From Rhodopirellula sp. (GTDB lineage Bacteria; Planctomycetota; Planctomycetia; Pirellulales; Pirellulaceae), in contig PAXU01000097.1 in the NCBI GenBank assembly GCA_002714565.1, forward strand, positions 23,463 through 38,783: a stretch of DNA of 15,321 nt, written 5' to 3'. A program made the position numbers and the translations under genes. Shown here one piece after another: positions 1 to 8,000 of this stretch (position 1 is its first letter; each line of letters opens with the position of its first letter). The notes below the pieces were generated by a model. The model saw only the letters and a list, made by a program, of their open reading frames with translations. It did no database searches and had not been told where the DNA came from.

Positions 1-1122
1 GCCGAAACTCAGTTCTGGGCCAAATGTGTCATAAAACCCTGTGATACCAAGTGGCTTCCACTGCGATGATTTGGATACGCCGCCGCCCAAGCTATATTTG
101 AAAGCGATCTGTGGCTGGTTTTGCAGTAAGTCGTTGTGGTTGTCGGATGTCTCAATGTCAGCGGTGAATGCTCGTTCGCCTTCCATGTTGCGGTGTCCTG
201 CGAGTACAAAGAGATTAATCGTACTCTTCTTTTTATAAGGCCATCTCTTCAAGTTCTCCTGCTTCGGACGCTTGATCCCGATCGAACTTAAATAGGCATC
301 AGCATAATTCTCTCCATGCTGAAGTTGCCCGAGTGTGCCGTAATGATAGTGCAAGCCAACACCGCCACCGATTTCGACGCCGATATGGTTGTTGGGAATG
401 TACTCAGCTAGTGGATCGGACGTTGTAACCGCCCGCTGACCTTTGCTGATCGCATACATCCGGGGTCTTAAATCCATTCCCCAAATCGTTTTGCAGCACA
501 ATTCACCGATATAGAATTTCAACTCAGGGCTTCTTAAATCACGCCGCCAGCAAGCAAGAAGGTTTTTGAGATTCTTGCCATAATTGGGCATGTAATCTTC
601 GTTAAACATATCGTTCTCGCCCTGGTGCCACATGAACCCTTCGATTCGATAACGGATGTTCATCTCGTCTAGTTGGGCAAGTGAATCTCGAATCAGGTTC
701 AATGTCAGCGGATACATTTTGAATCCCGACGGCTCATCGGGATTCCAGTCTCCACCCAGATGCGTCCCACCTGCTGCACACTTGATGATGGCGATCGGGG
801 CATCAATTGCTGCTGTAACTTTACGAGCAAAGCTTAGTTCGGGACCAAAGACGTTGTTCACCGGTTGCAACGAGACCCAACCGGTACTTGTCGTTTTGTC
901 TTCCCGCCCCAGGGTATACGTGAAAAGCACATCATTCTGTGGTGTGCCGAGTCCTCTAAAAGGAGGGAAGTTATCGATGTCTTTAACTTTTGAATCGCTG
1001 CCGACCATATTCGACTGACCCGCGAAGATAAATACTCGAACGACATCATCAGCGGCTGTCAGGTTCGATGTTGTGATCGTGAGTGGCAGCACCAAGGCCA
1101 CCATGGTTAATACGCGGATCAT
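1..1122 (-). CDS. Secreted sialate O-acetylesterase-like (SASA, CE6-type) protein, tandem domains, 3' end beyond the window
   Basis: The frame is open from ATG at 1122 to the left edge (374 residues visible, no stop). A Sec signal peptide covers about residues 1-24 (VLTMVALVLPL, then LTAA before DD). Residues 27-285 match the SASA/DUF303 esterase family, which removes O-acetyl groups from sialic acids or plant-type glycans. AGQSNM carries the presumed nucleophile Ser37, GGTHLGGDW follows at 118-126, WHQGEND is at 165-171, and GLH258 is the likely catalytic histidine. A second copy begins near residue 302: LFVLAGHRNM aligns with IFAGQSNM, and FGPELSF occurs in both copies (92-98 and 368-373). 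In copy two Gln and Ser are replaced by His310 and Arg311, so it cannot use the usual serine. It lies 57 bp downstream of the PQQ-like gene on the same strand, so co-transcription is plausible. The exact substrate is unknown. Confidence 0.88.
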   Translation of the reverse strand, partial: MIRVLTMVALVLPLTITTSNLTAADDVVRVFIFAGQSNMVGSDSKVKDIDNFPPFRGLGTPQNDVLFTYTLGREDKTTSTGWVSLQPVNNVFGPELSFARKVTAAIDAPIAIIKCAAGGTHLGGDWNPDEPSGFKMYPLTLNLIRDSLAQLDEMNIRYRIEGFMWHQGENDMFNEDYMPNYGKNLKNLLACWRRDLRSPELKFYIGELCCKTIWGMDLRPRMYAISKGQRAVTTSDPLAEYIPNNHIGVEIGGGVGLHYHYGTLGQLQHGENYADAYLSSIGIKRPKQENLKRWPYKKKSTINLFVLAGHRNMEGERAFTADIETSDNHNDLLQNQPQIAFKYSLGGGVSKSSQWKPLGITGFYDTFGPELSFG

Positions 1123-1179
1123 CTTCTTTGGAGTCCTTTGATATCGCTGAGAATTAATTGGTGGGCGCGGAGCGTTTGG

Positions 1180-2514
1180 CTATTTGGCAATACAGTACAG
1201 GTGCTTGTCACCACGAAGGAATAACTGACTACCGGCGATGGCAGGTGAGGCATCGAAAAGCTCGTCGAGTTTATTCGATGCGATTACCTTTAACTCTTTG
1301 CTTTTGCCAAGCACGAGTGTTTGCCCGTTACGACCAGTTACGTAAATGCGATCAGCTGCTGCCACTGGTGATGAGTAGATGTTTGCAATTCCAGGCAGCC
1401 GTGTGCGATCCATTAACGTGTCTCCGGAGTTGGCATCGAGGCATGTCCAAATGCTACTGTTTGATTGATTGAAGAAGAGCAGTCCGTCGTATAGTACGGG
1501 TGATGGAACATAAGGTGTACCACGTGTTTGTTTCCAAGCGACGACACCAGATTCGGTAATATCACCTTTGGAGGATAATGGTACCGACATTACTGAATGG
1601 CCTTTATAACCGCTCATGCAAATCACATTGTCTCCTTGAATTACAGGACATGGTGTTACATTGCCTGTTAATCCGCCACACTCCCAGATGATCTCGCCGG
1701 AATATAGGTCATAGCTGCGTATTCGATTGGAGGCAGCGGTAATAACCTGTGTGCGACCACTGTGCTTGATGACTACAGGCGTCGCCCAGGCATTTCCTTC
1801 TTCACGTTCTGACTTCCAGATTGTTTGACCAGACTCAGCATCCAGTACCTCAATTGATGATTGTCGCTGATGGTCACGGACAATTACGATCTTGTCGTCG
1901 TGCAATGTAGGTGAGCATCCTTCGCCAAGGCTGGCACCCATATGTGCTAATCCCAGGTCGCGTTTCCACAGGGCTTTTCCGTTCAGATCAAAACAGTAGA
2001 AGCCGGCTGATCCAAACCAGCAATAAAGGCGTTTCCCATCAGTAACGGGTGATGCGGAGGCAAAGTCATTATCACCGTGATGCCCTTCGTGGGGCACTTT
2101 GCGGATTGTCTTTTGACGCCATTTTTCTTTGCCGGTCTCACGGTCAAGGCATAGAACGAAAAAATCGTAAAACGTATTGGGGTGTTTGATTCCGAAAACC
2201 CGCATGGGCTGGTCTTCCGGGCGTGGCTTGTCCGGGTCTACGACTTTTGTGTTAATGGCCGTTAGGAGGTATACGTTGTCTTCCCAAATAATTGGGGTCG
2301 AGCTTCCGGCCCCATCAATCTCCACTTTCCACTTTATGTTCTTATTTTCGGACCACTCGGTGGGCGGGTTGGCGGTCAGCGATACTCCGGTTGAATAGGG
2401 ACCGCGCCATTGGTGCCAATTCTGTGCCTGGCTTTTGGTTGGTGACTGAGCGAATAAGCTTGCGGACGTAAATACAAGGAAGGTAGAAAGTGCAATTGCG
2501 AGTTGTTTATACAT
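1180..2514 (-). CDS. Secreted PQQ-like (BamB-type) beta-propeller protein
   Basis: 444 residues from ATG at 2514 to TAG at 1180-1182. A Sec signal peptide spans roughly residues 1-23 (KQLAIALSTFLVF core, cleavage near FAQS). The mature start NWHQWRGPYSTGVS is the usual opening of planctomycete secreted 'PQQ-binding-like beta-propeller repeat' proteins. Propeller blades recur as a small/Pro-Val element followed by two strands and a 'D..SG..iW' turn: SSTPIIW (71-77), SASPVTDG (153-160), GCSPTLHDD (199-207), WATPVVIK (243-250), VPSPVLYDG (336-344), YSSPVAAADRI (380-390) and ASPAIAG (422-428), with closing motifs such as AESGQTIWK and YSGEIIWE. That is about seven to eight blades. No PQQ-dehydrogenase catalytic signature or heme motif was seen, so cofactor binding is unproven; a scaffold or binding role is equally possible. 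It is divergent from the giant heme protein gene and precedes the esterase gene. Confidence 0.9.
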   Translation of the reverse strand: MYKQLAIALSTFLVFTSASLFAQSPTKSQAQNWHQWRGPYSTGVSLTANPPTEWSENKNIKWKVEIDGAGSSTPIIWEDNVYLLTAINTKVVDPDKPRPEDQPMRVFGIKHPNTFYDFFVLCLDRETGKEKWRQKTIRKVPHEGHHGDNDFASASPVTDGKRLYCWFGSAGFYCFDLNGKALWKRDLGLAHMGASLGEGCSPTLHDDKIVIVRDHQRQSSIEVLDAESGQTIWKSEREEGNAWATPVVIKHSGRTQVITAASNRIRSYDLYSGEIIWECGGLTGNVTPCPVIQGDNVICMSGYKGHSVMSVPLSSKGDITESGVVAWKQTRGTPYVPSPVLYDGLLFFNQSNSSIWTCLDANSGDTLMDRTRLPGIANIYSSPVAAADRIYVTGRNGQTLVLGKSKELKVIASNKLDELFDASPAIAGSQLFLRGDKHLYCIAK

Positions 2515-2527
2515 TGAAATCCGACGA

Positions 2528-2533
2528 CCTCCC
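2528..2533 (-). promoter_or_regulatory. Possible Shine-Dalgarno site of the PQQ-like gene
   Basis: Read on the minus strand this is GGGAGG, 13 nt before ATG 2514. The spacing is longer than ideal, but it is the only purine-rich block near the start. Confidence 0.4.
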
Positions 2534-2562
2534 GTGTTTGTGTTGATATCGGACAGTCTAAC

Positions 2563-2581
2563 ACGCTACTTTTTCTAGCGT
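2563..2581. promoter_or_regulatory. Perfect 6-bp dyad, candidate operator
   Basis: ACGCTA (2563-2568), a 7-nt pyrimidine spacer CTTTTTC, then TAGCGT (2576-2581). It sits in the middle of the divergent intergenic region, where a shared regulator could act on both genes. As an RNA hairpin it would be weak (6-bp stem). A dyad this short can arise by chance. Confidence 0.3.
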
Positions 2582-2676
2582 CAGTGGTCTTGGATGCGTC
2601 GAATCGGCTCCAACAAACGTCATCCTATGCAGTAAAATGCGTACACGCAATTTCAAAACACAAAGTGAGTGAAGCC

Positions 2677-5600
2677 GTGAAGCAGCTTAAAGAAGCAGTG
2701 TTAATCTTGATCATATTCGCGAGCGCCGCTGCCAAGGCAGATCGTCCGGAGAAAATAGAATTCGTGTTGTCGAGTGATGATACAGTCGTTTTCCTTGGCG
2801 GAACCAACATGGTGCGCCTTCAAAGATCCGGAACACTCGAGACTCTTTTGACTCACGCATTTACTGCGGAATCTAAAGGACCACGCTTTCGAGACCTTTC
2901 ATGGGAAGCGGATACGGCTGGAAGGCTTGGAACCGTAGTCGAACGTTGGAGGCCAGACGGATTTGGTGGTCGCGGTGATCAATTCAAACGCGTTGGTGCA
3001 ACTGTGGCATTTGTGCAATTCGGTCTCCTGGAGTCGATGCATGGCGATGATGGGCTCGACCGTTTCAGAGAGGATTATTCCAACTTGCTTGATGAACTTC
3101 GGGAACAGGGGATTCGGCTTGTATTGCTAACATCGACACCGTTCGAAACGCCAGAGAGTCCACATGTACCAGACTTGAAGCGACATAATGAGTCACTGCG
3201 TAAATATGATTCCGTGATTGAAGAACTCGGTGAAAAGTATGATGCAATTGTGGTGAACCTGAATCTGGACTATCCATTTGCACTTACTAATAACGGGATG
3301 CATGTATTACCGGAGAACCAGGAGACGGTTGCCAGAACGATCGTTCGTCAACTCGGCCTAAACATGCCGCCGCTTAGAAAACTGTCTGATTTGCACATGG
3401 CAGTAAAGGAAAAGCACCGACTGTGGTATGACTATTGGCGACCGGCAAACTGGAAGCTGCTGTACGGTGATGACTCCCGTCGGGGATTCACCCGTGGTGG
3501 TGAGGACTACATCCCATTTCGCGAGGAGTGGTCAAGGCTGATACCGCTTGTGGAGCGGGCAGAGCACAGAGTTTGGGCCGTTGCTAGTGGAGAGCTGGAT
3601 CCCGGTCATCGTCGACCGGAGCCAGAGAAACTATTCGCGCATCCCTCGGCAAATATCAAGGAAGAACTTGCGGCGTTTAATCTGCCAGATGGTTTTAGCG
3701 TGAACCTGTTCGCATCTGACCAGCACGGTCTGACGTCCCCCTTATCAATGCGATGGGATACATCCGGGAGAATGTATGTCACTGTTACAACCACCTATCC
3801 TCATGTGTTTCCCGGAGATGTGCCGAATGACAAGATCATCATCATTGAAGATGTGGATAAAGATGGTGTTGCCGATCGCTCCACGGTATTCGCTGATGGA
3901 CTGAATATCCCGACTGGACTGGAGTTAGGTGACGGTGGCGTTTACGTGGGCCAAAACACGGAAATTTTGTTTCTTAAGGACACGGACGGGGATTTGATTG
4001 CGGATGAGCGCGAAGTCGTGTTGGGCGGTTTTGGCAACGGCGACTCACACCAGACAATCAACTCATTTATCTGGAGTCCAGGAGGTGAACTCTATTTCGG
4101 TCAAGGCGACGGTTGTGAGTCTCGCGTAGAAACGCCATGGGGCAGTAGCGATCTGTTTCAAGCCGGGTTTTATCGGTTTAGACCACGCAGGCTCAAGCTG
4201 GATCCGTTGCTTGATGACTTTATGGGGCCCGGCAATCCGTGGGGAGTGGCATTCGATAATTGGGGACAGATCTTTAGTGTTGATGGGGCAGGCGGTGTCA
4301 CATTCCTTTCACCGGGGCAAATCCCGTCGCACCATCGCATTCGTCTGCGTCGCATCGGTGATCCAGGTGGTTATTGCGGTGTCGGTCATATTGATGGTGA
4401 ACATTTGCCAGAGTCGTTCCGGGATTGTTTTGTGACATGTGACTTTAAACGCAACCGAGTTATCCAGTTCACAGTGGATCGACGTGGCAGTGGGTTTGAT
4501 TTGGATTTCGAAGAATCTCTTATTGAATCCAGTCACCGCAATTTTAGGCCTGTTGATGTTAGACAAGGACCTGATGGTGCGATCTACGTAGTCGATTGGT
4601 ATAACCCAATCACTTGTCATCAGGATGATGCCTATCGTCATCCTGATCGCGATAAGGCGCACGGGCGAATCTGGCGGATTGCACCGGATCGACTCTTATC
4701 GCATCCACAAGACCTCGCAACCATCGACACAGCAGAGCTCATACAGAATCTCGATTCAGATAACCCGTGGATTCGATACCAAGTGAAACGGGAATGCACG
4801 TCGCGTAAATCGGAAGCAGTCGTGAGTGCACTGGAGACTCTTCTAGAAGCTGCGGATAAAAAATCCCAAGGCTACGAACACCTGCTGTTTGAGGTGCTTA
4901 GTGTTTACGAAACACTTGAAGTGATTAACCAACCGCTACTGCTCCGTTGTTTAAACAGTGGTGACGAAAGGTTGCGTGCTTATGCAACGCGTGTGGTTGG
5001 GCGATGGCATGATCGAATCGATGATCCCTTGTCGTTGTTGTCGAATCGTGTTATCGATTCAGACTCCCTTGTCCGCATGGAAGCGGTCGCAGCATGTGCG
5101 GGAATTCCTTATCCGGAGTCAATTACCTTCGCAGCCAGAGCATTTGATCTGGAAGTTGACTATGACATCGGATACGTGTTGAAACAGGCCGCACACCACT
5201 TGCAACCGTATTGGTTGCCGGCATTTCGAGAAGGCCGACTACGGTTTCAGACACCACAACACCTGGCGTCGATCCTGAATGAGGCAGGTGGACGTGAAGT
5301 TGTCGATCAACTTAAAGAGTTGGTACTAAATGGCACATTAAAGGATGATTCTAGACGGTCGGCTATCGAGTCCATCATCGGTATGGCAAATGAGGAGGAT
5401 TTGACGAGATTCGCACTCAACTTGGAGATGTTTACCGAAAGCGAGAAATATGATGCGGCCAGCCATGCCAGCGCGTTACGTCAGGCTGTTGTTGTCGCCA
5501 AAGATGTGAAGGCTTCTGGTGATGTGAGTGCAATGCTGCGGACACTAATTAGCACAGGAAGTGACGACGTCAGCGTTGAAGCAATTAAGTTGGCAGGTAA

Positions 5601-6537
5601 ATGGAATACTGTAGATTTAAGCGGTGAAATCGAAGAGCTCGCAGCTGATCAGTCCACAGCAACAGCAGTTAGGACGGCGGCTCTAAACGCTCTTGCTGAA
5701 ATCAAAGGCGATGAAGCTGGAAGCTTTATTAAAACGGTTTTTGCCGAAGCCAAAGCCGCAGGTATACAAGCCTCTGCCATTGGCGCGCTGTCGCGGGTGG
5801 ATCGAGATTCCGCGGTAGATCAGTTTGCCAAGTTCATTAAAGAGGACTCGATTACCTCTAAGGAGGTTAGCTTGGCTCTTGTGGAAATCCTGGCGCGAGA
5901 TGGTGGCTCAGAACGACTCGCGGATGTGTTGACGGAAAGTGAGCTCAAGGAAGATGTTGCACGTAAACTCCTTAGTGCCGTTTTTCAATCGGGTAGATCG
6001 GACCAAGCTGTGCTGGCTGTAATCACCAACGTGCTTAGCGTGGGCAAGTCAGTCCCTGAATACGACGAACAATTCGTGTCAGAACTTGTCGATTCAGCTG
6101 CTTCCAATGGTAATGCCCAAGCCGGTAAGGTCATGTTTAAAACCATAGGTTGTATTTCATGTCACAAAGTTGCTGGTTCCGGTGGCACTGCAGGGCCTGA
6201 CCTTACGGCTATCGGCACGACTCTATCGGGTCACCGAATATCTGAAGAATTGCTTTGGCCACAGAAGCAGGTGAAGGAAGGGTTTTCACTTGTGCGGGTT
6301 ATCACCACCGAAGGCCGCGTGTTGCAAGGATATGAAAGAAAGACAAGAGAGACTCAGCAGACTGGCGCGTTGTTGATCGAGGATCCTCAATCAGGTGAAC
6401 TCACCAAGATAGACAAAGATGAAATCGACGTTCGGCAAAACGCCGGTTCTGCGATGCCATCGGGGCTGACAACACTGCTGTCTGAAGAACAATTATTGGA
6501 TCTAATTGCCTACTTGCAGAGTCTTGGCAAGCTGTAG
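2677..6537 (+). CDS. PVC-type giant secreted protein: degenerate SGNH domain, dehydrogenase-like propeller, HEAT repeats, C-terminal c-heme domain
   Basis: About 1286 residues. The frame is open from GTG 2584, but GTG 2677 (or 2665) gives a clean signal peptide (KQLKEAVLILIIF core, cleavage after AAAKA, before DRPEK), so 2677 is preferred. Order of domains: SGNH/GDSL-like fold at 30-225 with catalytic positions altered (Thr43 for Ser, Leu118 for Asn, Asn206 for Asp; His209 kept); linker with the family motif WRPANWKLLYGDD; propeller at about 329-680 resembling 'putative membrane-bound dehydrogenase' proteins, with two Dx[DN]xDG-like calcium-type loops at 392 (DVDKDG) and 435 (DTDGD); HEAT-like alpha repeats at about 690-1120; and a heme domain with Cys1159-x-x-Cys1162-His1163 and a likely axial Met1260 in SAMPSG. 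This architecture is frequent in planctomycetes; the substrate is unknown, and electron transfer in the periplasm is inferred. It converges on the FG-GAP gene with only 5 bp between stop codons. Confidence 0.9.
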   Translation: MKQLKEAVLILIIFASAAAKADRPEKIEFVLSSDDTVVFLGGTNMVRLQRSGTLETLLTHAFTAESKGPRFRDLSWEADTAGRLGTVVERWRPDGFGGRGDQFKRVGATVAFVQFGLLESMHGDDGLDRFREDYSNLLDELREQGIRLVLLTSTPFETPESPHVPDLKRHNESLRKYDSVIEELGEKYDAIVVNLNLDYPFALTNNGMHVLPENQETVARTIVRQLGLNMPPLRKLSDLHMAVKEKHRLWYDYWRPANWKLLYGDDSRRGFTRGGEDYIPFREEWSRLIPLVERAEHRVWAVASGELDPGHRRPEPEKLFAHPSANIKEELAAFNLPDGFSVNLFASDQHGLTSPLSMRWDTSGRMYVTVTTTYPHVFPGDVPNDKIIIIEDVDKDGVADRSTVFADGLNIPTGLELGDGGVYVGQNTEILFLKDTDGDLIADEREVVLGGFGNGDSHQTINSFIWSPGGELYFGQGDGCESRVETPWGSSDLFQAGFYRFRPRRLKLDPLLDDFMGPGNPWGVAFDNWGQIFSVDGAGGVTFLSPGQIPSHHRIRLRRIGDPGGYCGVGHIDGEHLPESFRDCFVTCDFKRNRVIQFTVDRRGSGFDLDFEESLIESSHRNFRPVDVRQGPDGAIYVVDWYNPITCHQDDAYRHPDRDKAHGRIWRIAPDRLLSHPQDLATIDTAELIQNLDSDNPWIRYQVKRECTSRKSEAVVSALETLLEAADKKSQGYEHLLFEVLSVYETLEVINQPLLLRCLNSGDERLRAYATRVVGRWHDRIDDPLSLLSNRVIDSDSLVRMEAVAACAGIPYPESITFAARAFDLEVDYDIGYVLKQAAHHLQPYWLPAFREGRLRFQTPQHLASILNEAGGREVVDQLKELVLNGTLKDDSRRSAIESIIGMANEEDLTRFALNLEMFTESEKYDAASHASALRQAVVVAKDVKASGDVSAMLRTLISTGSDDVSVEAIKLAGKWNTVDLSGEIEELAADQSTATAVRTAALNALAEIKGDEAGSFIKTVFAEAKAAGIQASAIGALSRVDRDSAVDQFAKFIKEDSITSKEVSLALVEILARDGGSERLADVLTESELKEDVARKLLSAVFQSGRSDQAVLAVITNVLSVGKSVPEYDEQFVSELVDSAASNGNAQAGKVMFKTIGCISCHKVAGSGGTAGPDLTAIGTTLSGHRISEELLWPQKQVKEGFSLVRVITTEGRVLQGYERKTRETQQTGALLIEDPQSGELTKIDKDEIDVRQNAGSAMPSGLTTLLSEEQLLDLIAYLQSLGKL

Positions 6538-6542
6538 ATTCA

Positions 6543-7943
6543 CTACGGTCTGGTGACCGTATTGCTTGCATTGACTTTGAGGGTTACTTCTTGCGATCCG
6601 CCCCCAATCCAATTCACAGTTGCTTTAACATCTGAGTCGTGATCCCCGAGTCCAAAGTGCAGCACAGTTGAATTCTGGTTCCCCTGACCCGTTGATGAAC
6701 ACACTTGCCGTGTCAGCATCTCTTCACCGATCTTGATGCGAACTTGGCTGCCGATGGCCATTTTGTCGGTGACATCATTTCCCACAAGTTTTACCTTCAC
6801 GTAATTCCTCGAGGCTGATTGATTCTGATACAGGCGTCCTTTAGTTGCCAAATCCAAATCACCGTCGTTATCAAAGTCACCCCATGCTGCCTGATAGGTG
6901 GTGTCCGCACTGATACCAGACTCAGATGTGACATTGCTGAACTTAAAGCCTCCATTGTTTTTGTACAGCACACAGTGATCACCGCCGTATACCGTGGTGA
7001 AATATAGATCCAACTTTCCATCATTGTCAAAGTCTGCCAAAGCCGGCGATGCAAATGATTCCTGCCATGCGAGTCCTGCCTCGGCACTTAGGTCCTGAAA
7101 TACCCATTCTCCGCCCTTTCCCAAGTTTTTTAAGAACTTAGGTCGGTCCTGATATGCTGGTGGATGACTGAAATTCCCAACGAATAGATCAAGATGACCA
7201 TCGTTATCAAAGTCGCCCCATGATGATCCAATTGTGTGTCCCCATGCTCCGAGTCCACCGTCACCGTCGACTTTTGCAGCCTTTTCGACCTGAGCAAACA
7301 CGCCCTTGCCATCGTTTTGCCATAGGGTGTTAGCGACGAGTCGGTAATTAGATACATAAATATCGAGATCTCCGTCTTCATCGTAATCGGCAGTGGTGAT
7401 GCCTCTGGCCGGCATCGTCGTACCCTTGGTCCGCCATGCTTCTTTGAAAGTCATGTCGCCGTTTCCAAAGTACATGGCGTCGAGCTGATATGCCGGGCTT
7501 TCATATCCCCCAACATAAATATCCAGATAGGTATCACCATTGAAGTCACCAAGCGTTGCACCAAGACTCACTTTGGTTGGGAAGTCAGGCAGGTTGTCAC
7601 TGATATCTTTGAGTGACTTGCCGGCTTCGTTCAGGTACAGGTAACCGGGGCCCGCCCAACAAACTGCGTCAGGGTAACCATCGTTATTGATGTCACCCCA
7701 AACGGCAGAAGCGGCAATACTTGTATCCGGCATTTGTGAAAAAGTGCCATCACCGTCGTTCAGCCATATTTGATTGCCGGCATTCAGGTCAATATGTCCA
7801 TCTTGGTTGATATCCACCCATGCTGCTGTACCATCAGCCATACCATCGAGCTCCGTTTGTTCGTTGACAACAACAAACGTCTGCGAAACAGCTGATGAAT
7901 AGAAGCCGCACAATAGAATTGCGAGTGTTCGTGTTAAGTGCAT
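6543..7943 (-). CDS. Secreted FG-GAP/VCBS seven-motif propeller with ASPIC/UnbV C-terminal domain (CRTAC1-like)
   Basis: 466 residues from ATG 7943 to TAG 6543-6545. A signal peptide covers residues 1-20 (LAILLCGFYSSAVS). Seven calcium-binding-type loops follow at 44 (DINQDGHID), 84 (DINNDGYPD), 133 (DFNGDTYLD), 187 (DYDEDGDLD), 244 (DFDNDGHLD), 304 (DFDNDGKLD) and 357 (DFDNDGDLD), matching a seven-bladed integrin-alpha-like propeller. Residues 381-464 fit the ASPIC/UnbV domain (AIGSQVRIKIG, GQGNQNS, LHFGLGDHDSD), although the usual WPSG element is WIGGG here. Such proteins are extracellular binding or adhesion proteins; no catalytic motif is visible. It lies 42 bp downstream of the DUF1501 gene on the same strand, so the two probably form an operon. 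G-rich GGGGGG lies 5 nt before the ATG. Confidence 0.9.
   Translation of the reverse strand: MHLTRTLAILLCGFYSSAVSQTFVVVNEQTELDGMADGTAAWVDINQDGHIDLNAGNQIWLNDGDGTFSQMPDTSIAASAVWGDINNDGYPDAVCWAGPGYLYLNEAGKSLKDISDNLPDFPTKVSLGATLGDFNGDTYLDIYVGGYESPAYQLDAMYFGNGDMTFKEAWRTKGTTMPARGITTADYDEDGDLDIYVSNYRLVANTLWQNDGKGVFAQVEKAAKVDGDGGLGAWGHTIGSSWGDFDNDGHLDLFVGNFSHPPAYQDRPKFLKNLGKGGEWVFQDLSAEAGLAWQESFASPALADFDNDGKLDLYFTTVYGGDHCVLYKNNGGFKFSNVTSESGISADTTYQAAWGDFDNDGDLDLATKGRLYQNQSASRNYVKVKLVGNDVTDKMAIGSQVRIKIGEEMLTRQVCSSTGQGNQNSTVLHFGLGDHDSDVKATVNWIGGGSQEVTLKVNASNTVTRP
6544..6561. terminator. Hairpin at the convergent gene ends, possible bidirectional terminator
   Basis: TACGGTC (6544-6550), loop TGGT, GACCGTA (6555-6561): a perfect 7-bp stem lying 6 bp past the stop of the giant gene and inside the last codons and stop of the FG-GAP gene. 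There is no strong T run on either side, so it is at best a weak intrinsic terminator. It could instead stabilise 3' ends. Confidence 0.4.
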
Positions 7944-7978
7944 ACCGACCCCCCGGTGATTTGTTCTTAAACAGGTTT

Positions 7979-8000
7979 GATATCCCTAGCTAAGGATATC
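7979..8000. repeat. 22-bp near-perfect palindrome over the DUF1501 stop codon
   Basis: Arms GATATCC (7979-7985) and GGATATC (7994-8000) flank a core in which TAGCTA pairs with itself and one C/A pair is mismatched. The stop codon of DUF1501 (7986-7988 on the minus strand) lies in the core. In RNA it could fold near the DUF1501/FG-GAP junction and attenuate or stabilise the message; as DNA it could be a protein site. No T run follows. Confidence 0.45.

Larger units (their letters stand above)
2515..2676. promoter_or_regulatory. Divergent intergenic region between the PQQ-like gene and the giant heme protein gene
   Basis: About 160 bp between two divergent start codons must hold both promoters. 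On the plus strand, TAAAAT at 2633-2638 could be a -10 box with a poor -35 (CCAACA, 2610-2615, spacer 17). No convincing consensus promoter was seen for the minus strand. If the giant gene started at the GTG at 2584, this region would shrink to about 70 bp. Confidence 0.35.

Noticed and set aside
656..1018. 120-residue plus-strand frame over the esterase gene
   Set aside because: Antisense to the SASA domain, which is open from 1122 to the edge with family motifs.
2584..2676. N-terminal extension of the giant gene to GTG 2584
   Set aside because: It adds about 31 residues before an obvious signal peptide, with no ribosome site, and would leave only about 70 bp for two divergent promoters.
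4309..4662. 117-residue minus-strand frame inside the giant heme gene
   Set aside because: Shadow of the propeller coding sequence; composition is not protein-like.
6820..7820. Repeated short DNA words (tcgttatcaaagtc-like) suggesting a repeat array or CRISPR
   Set aside because: They are the codons of the seven DxDxDG loops of the FG-GAP protein, spaced by 40-57 residues with divergent spacers.
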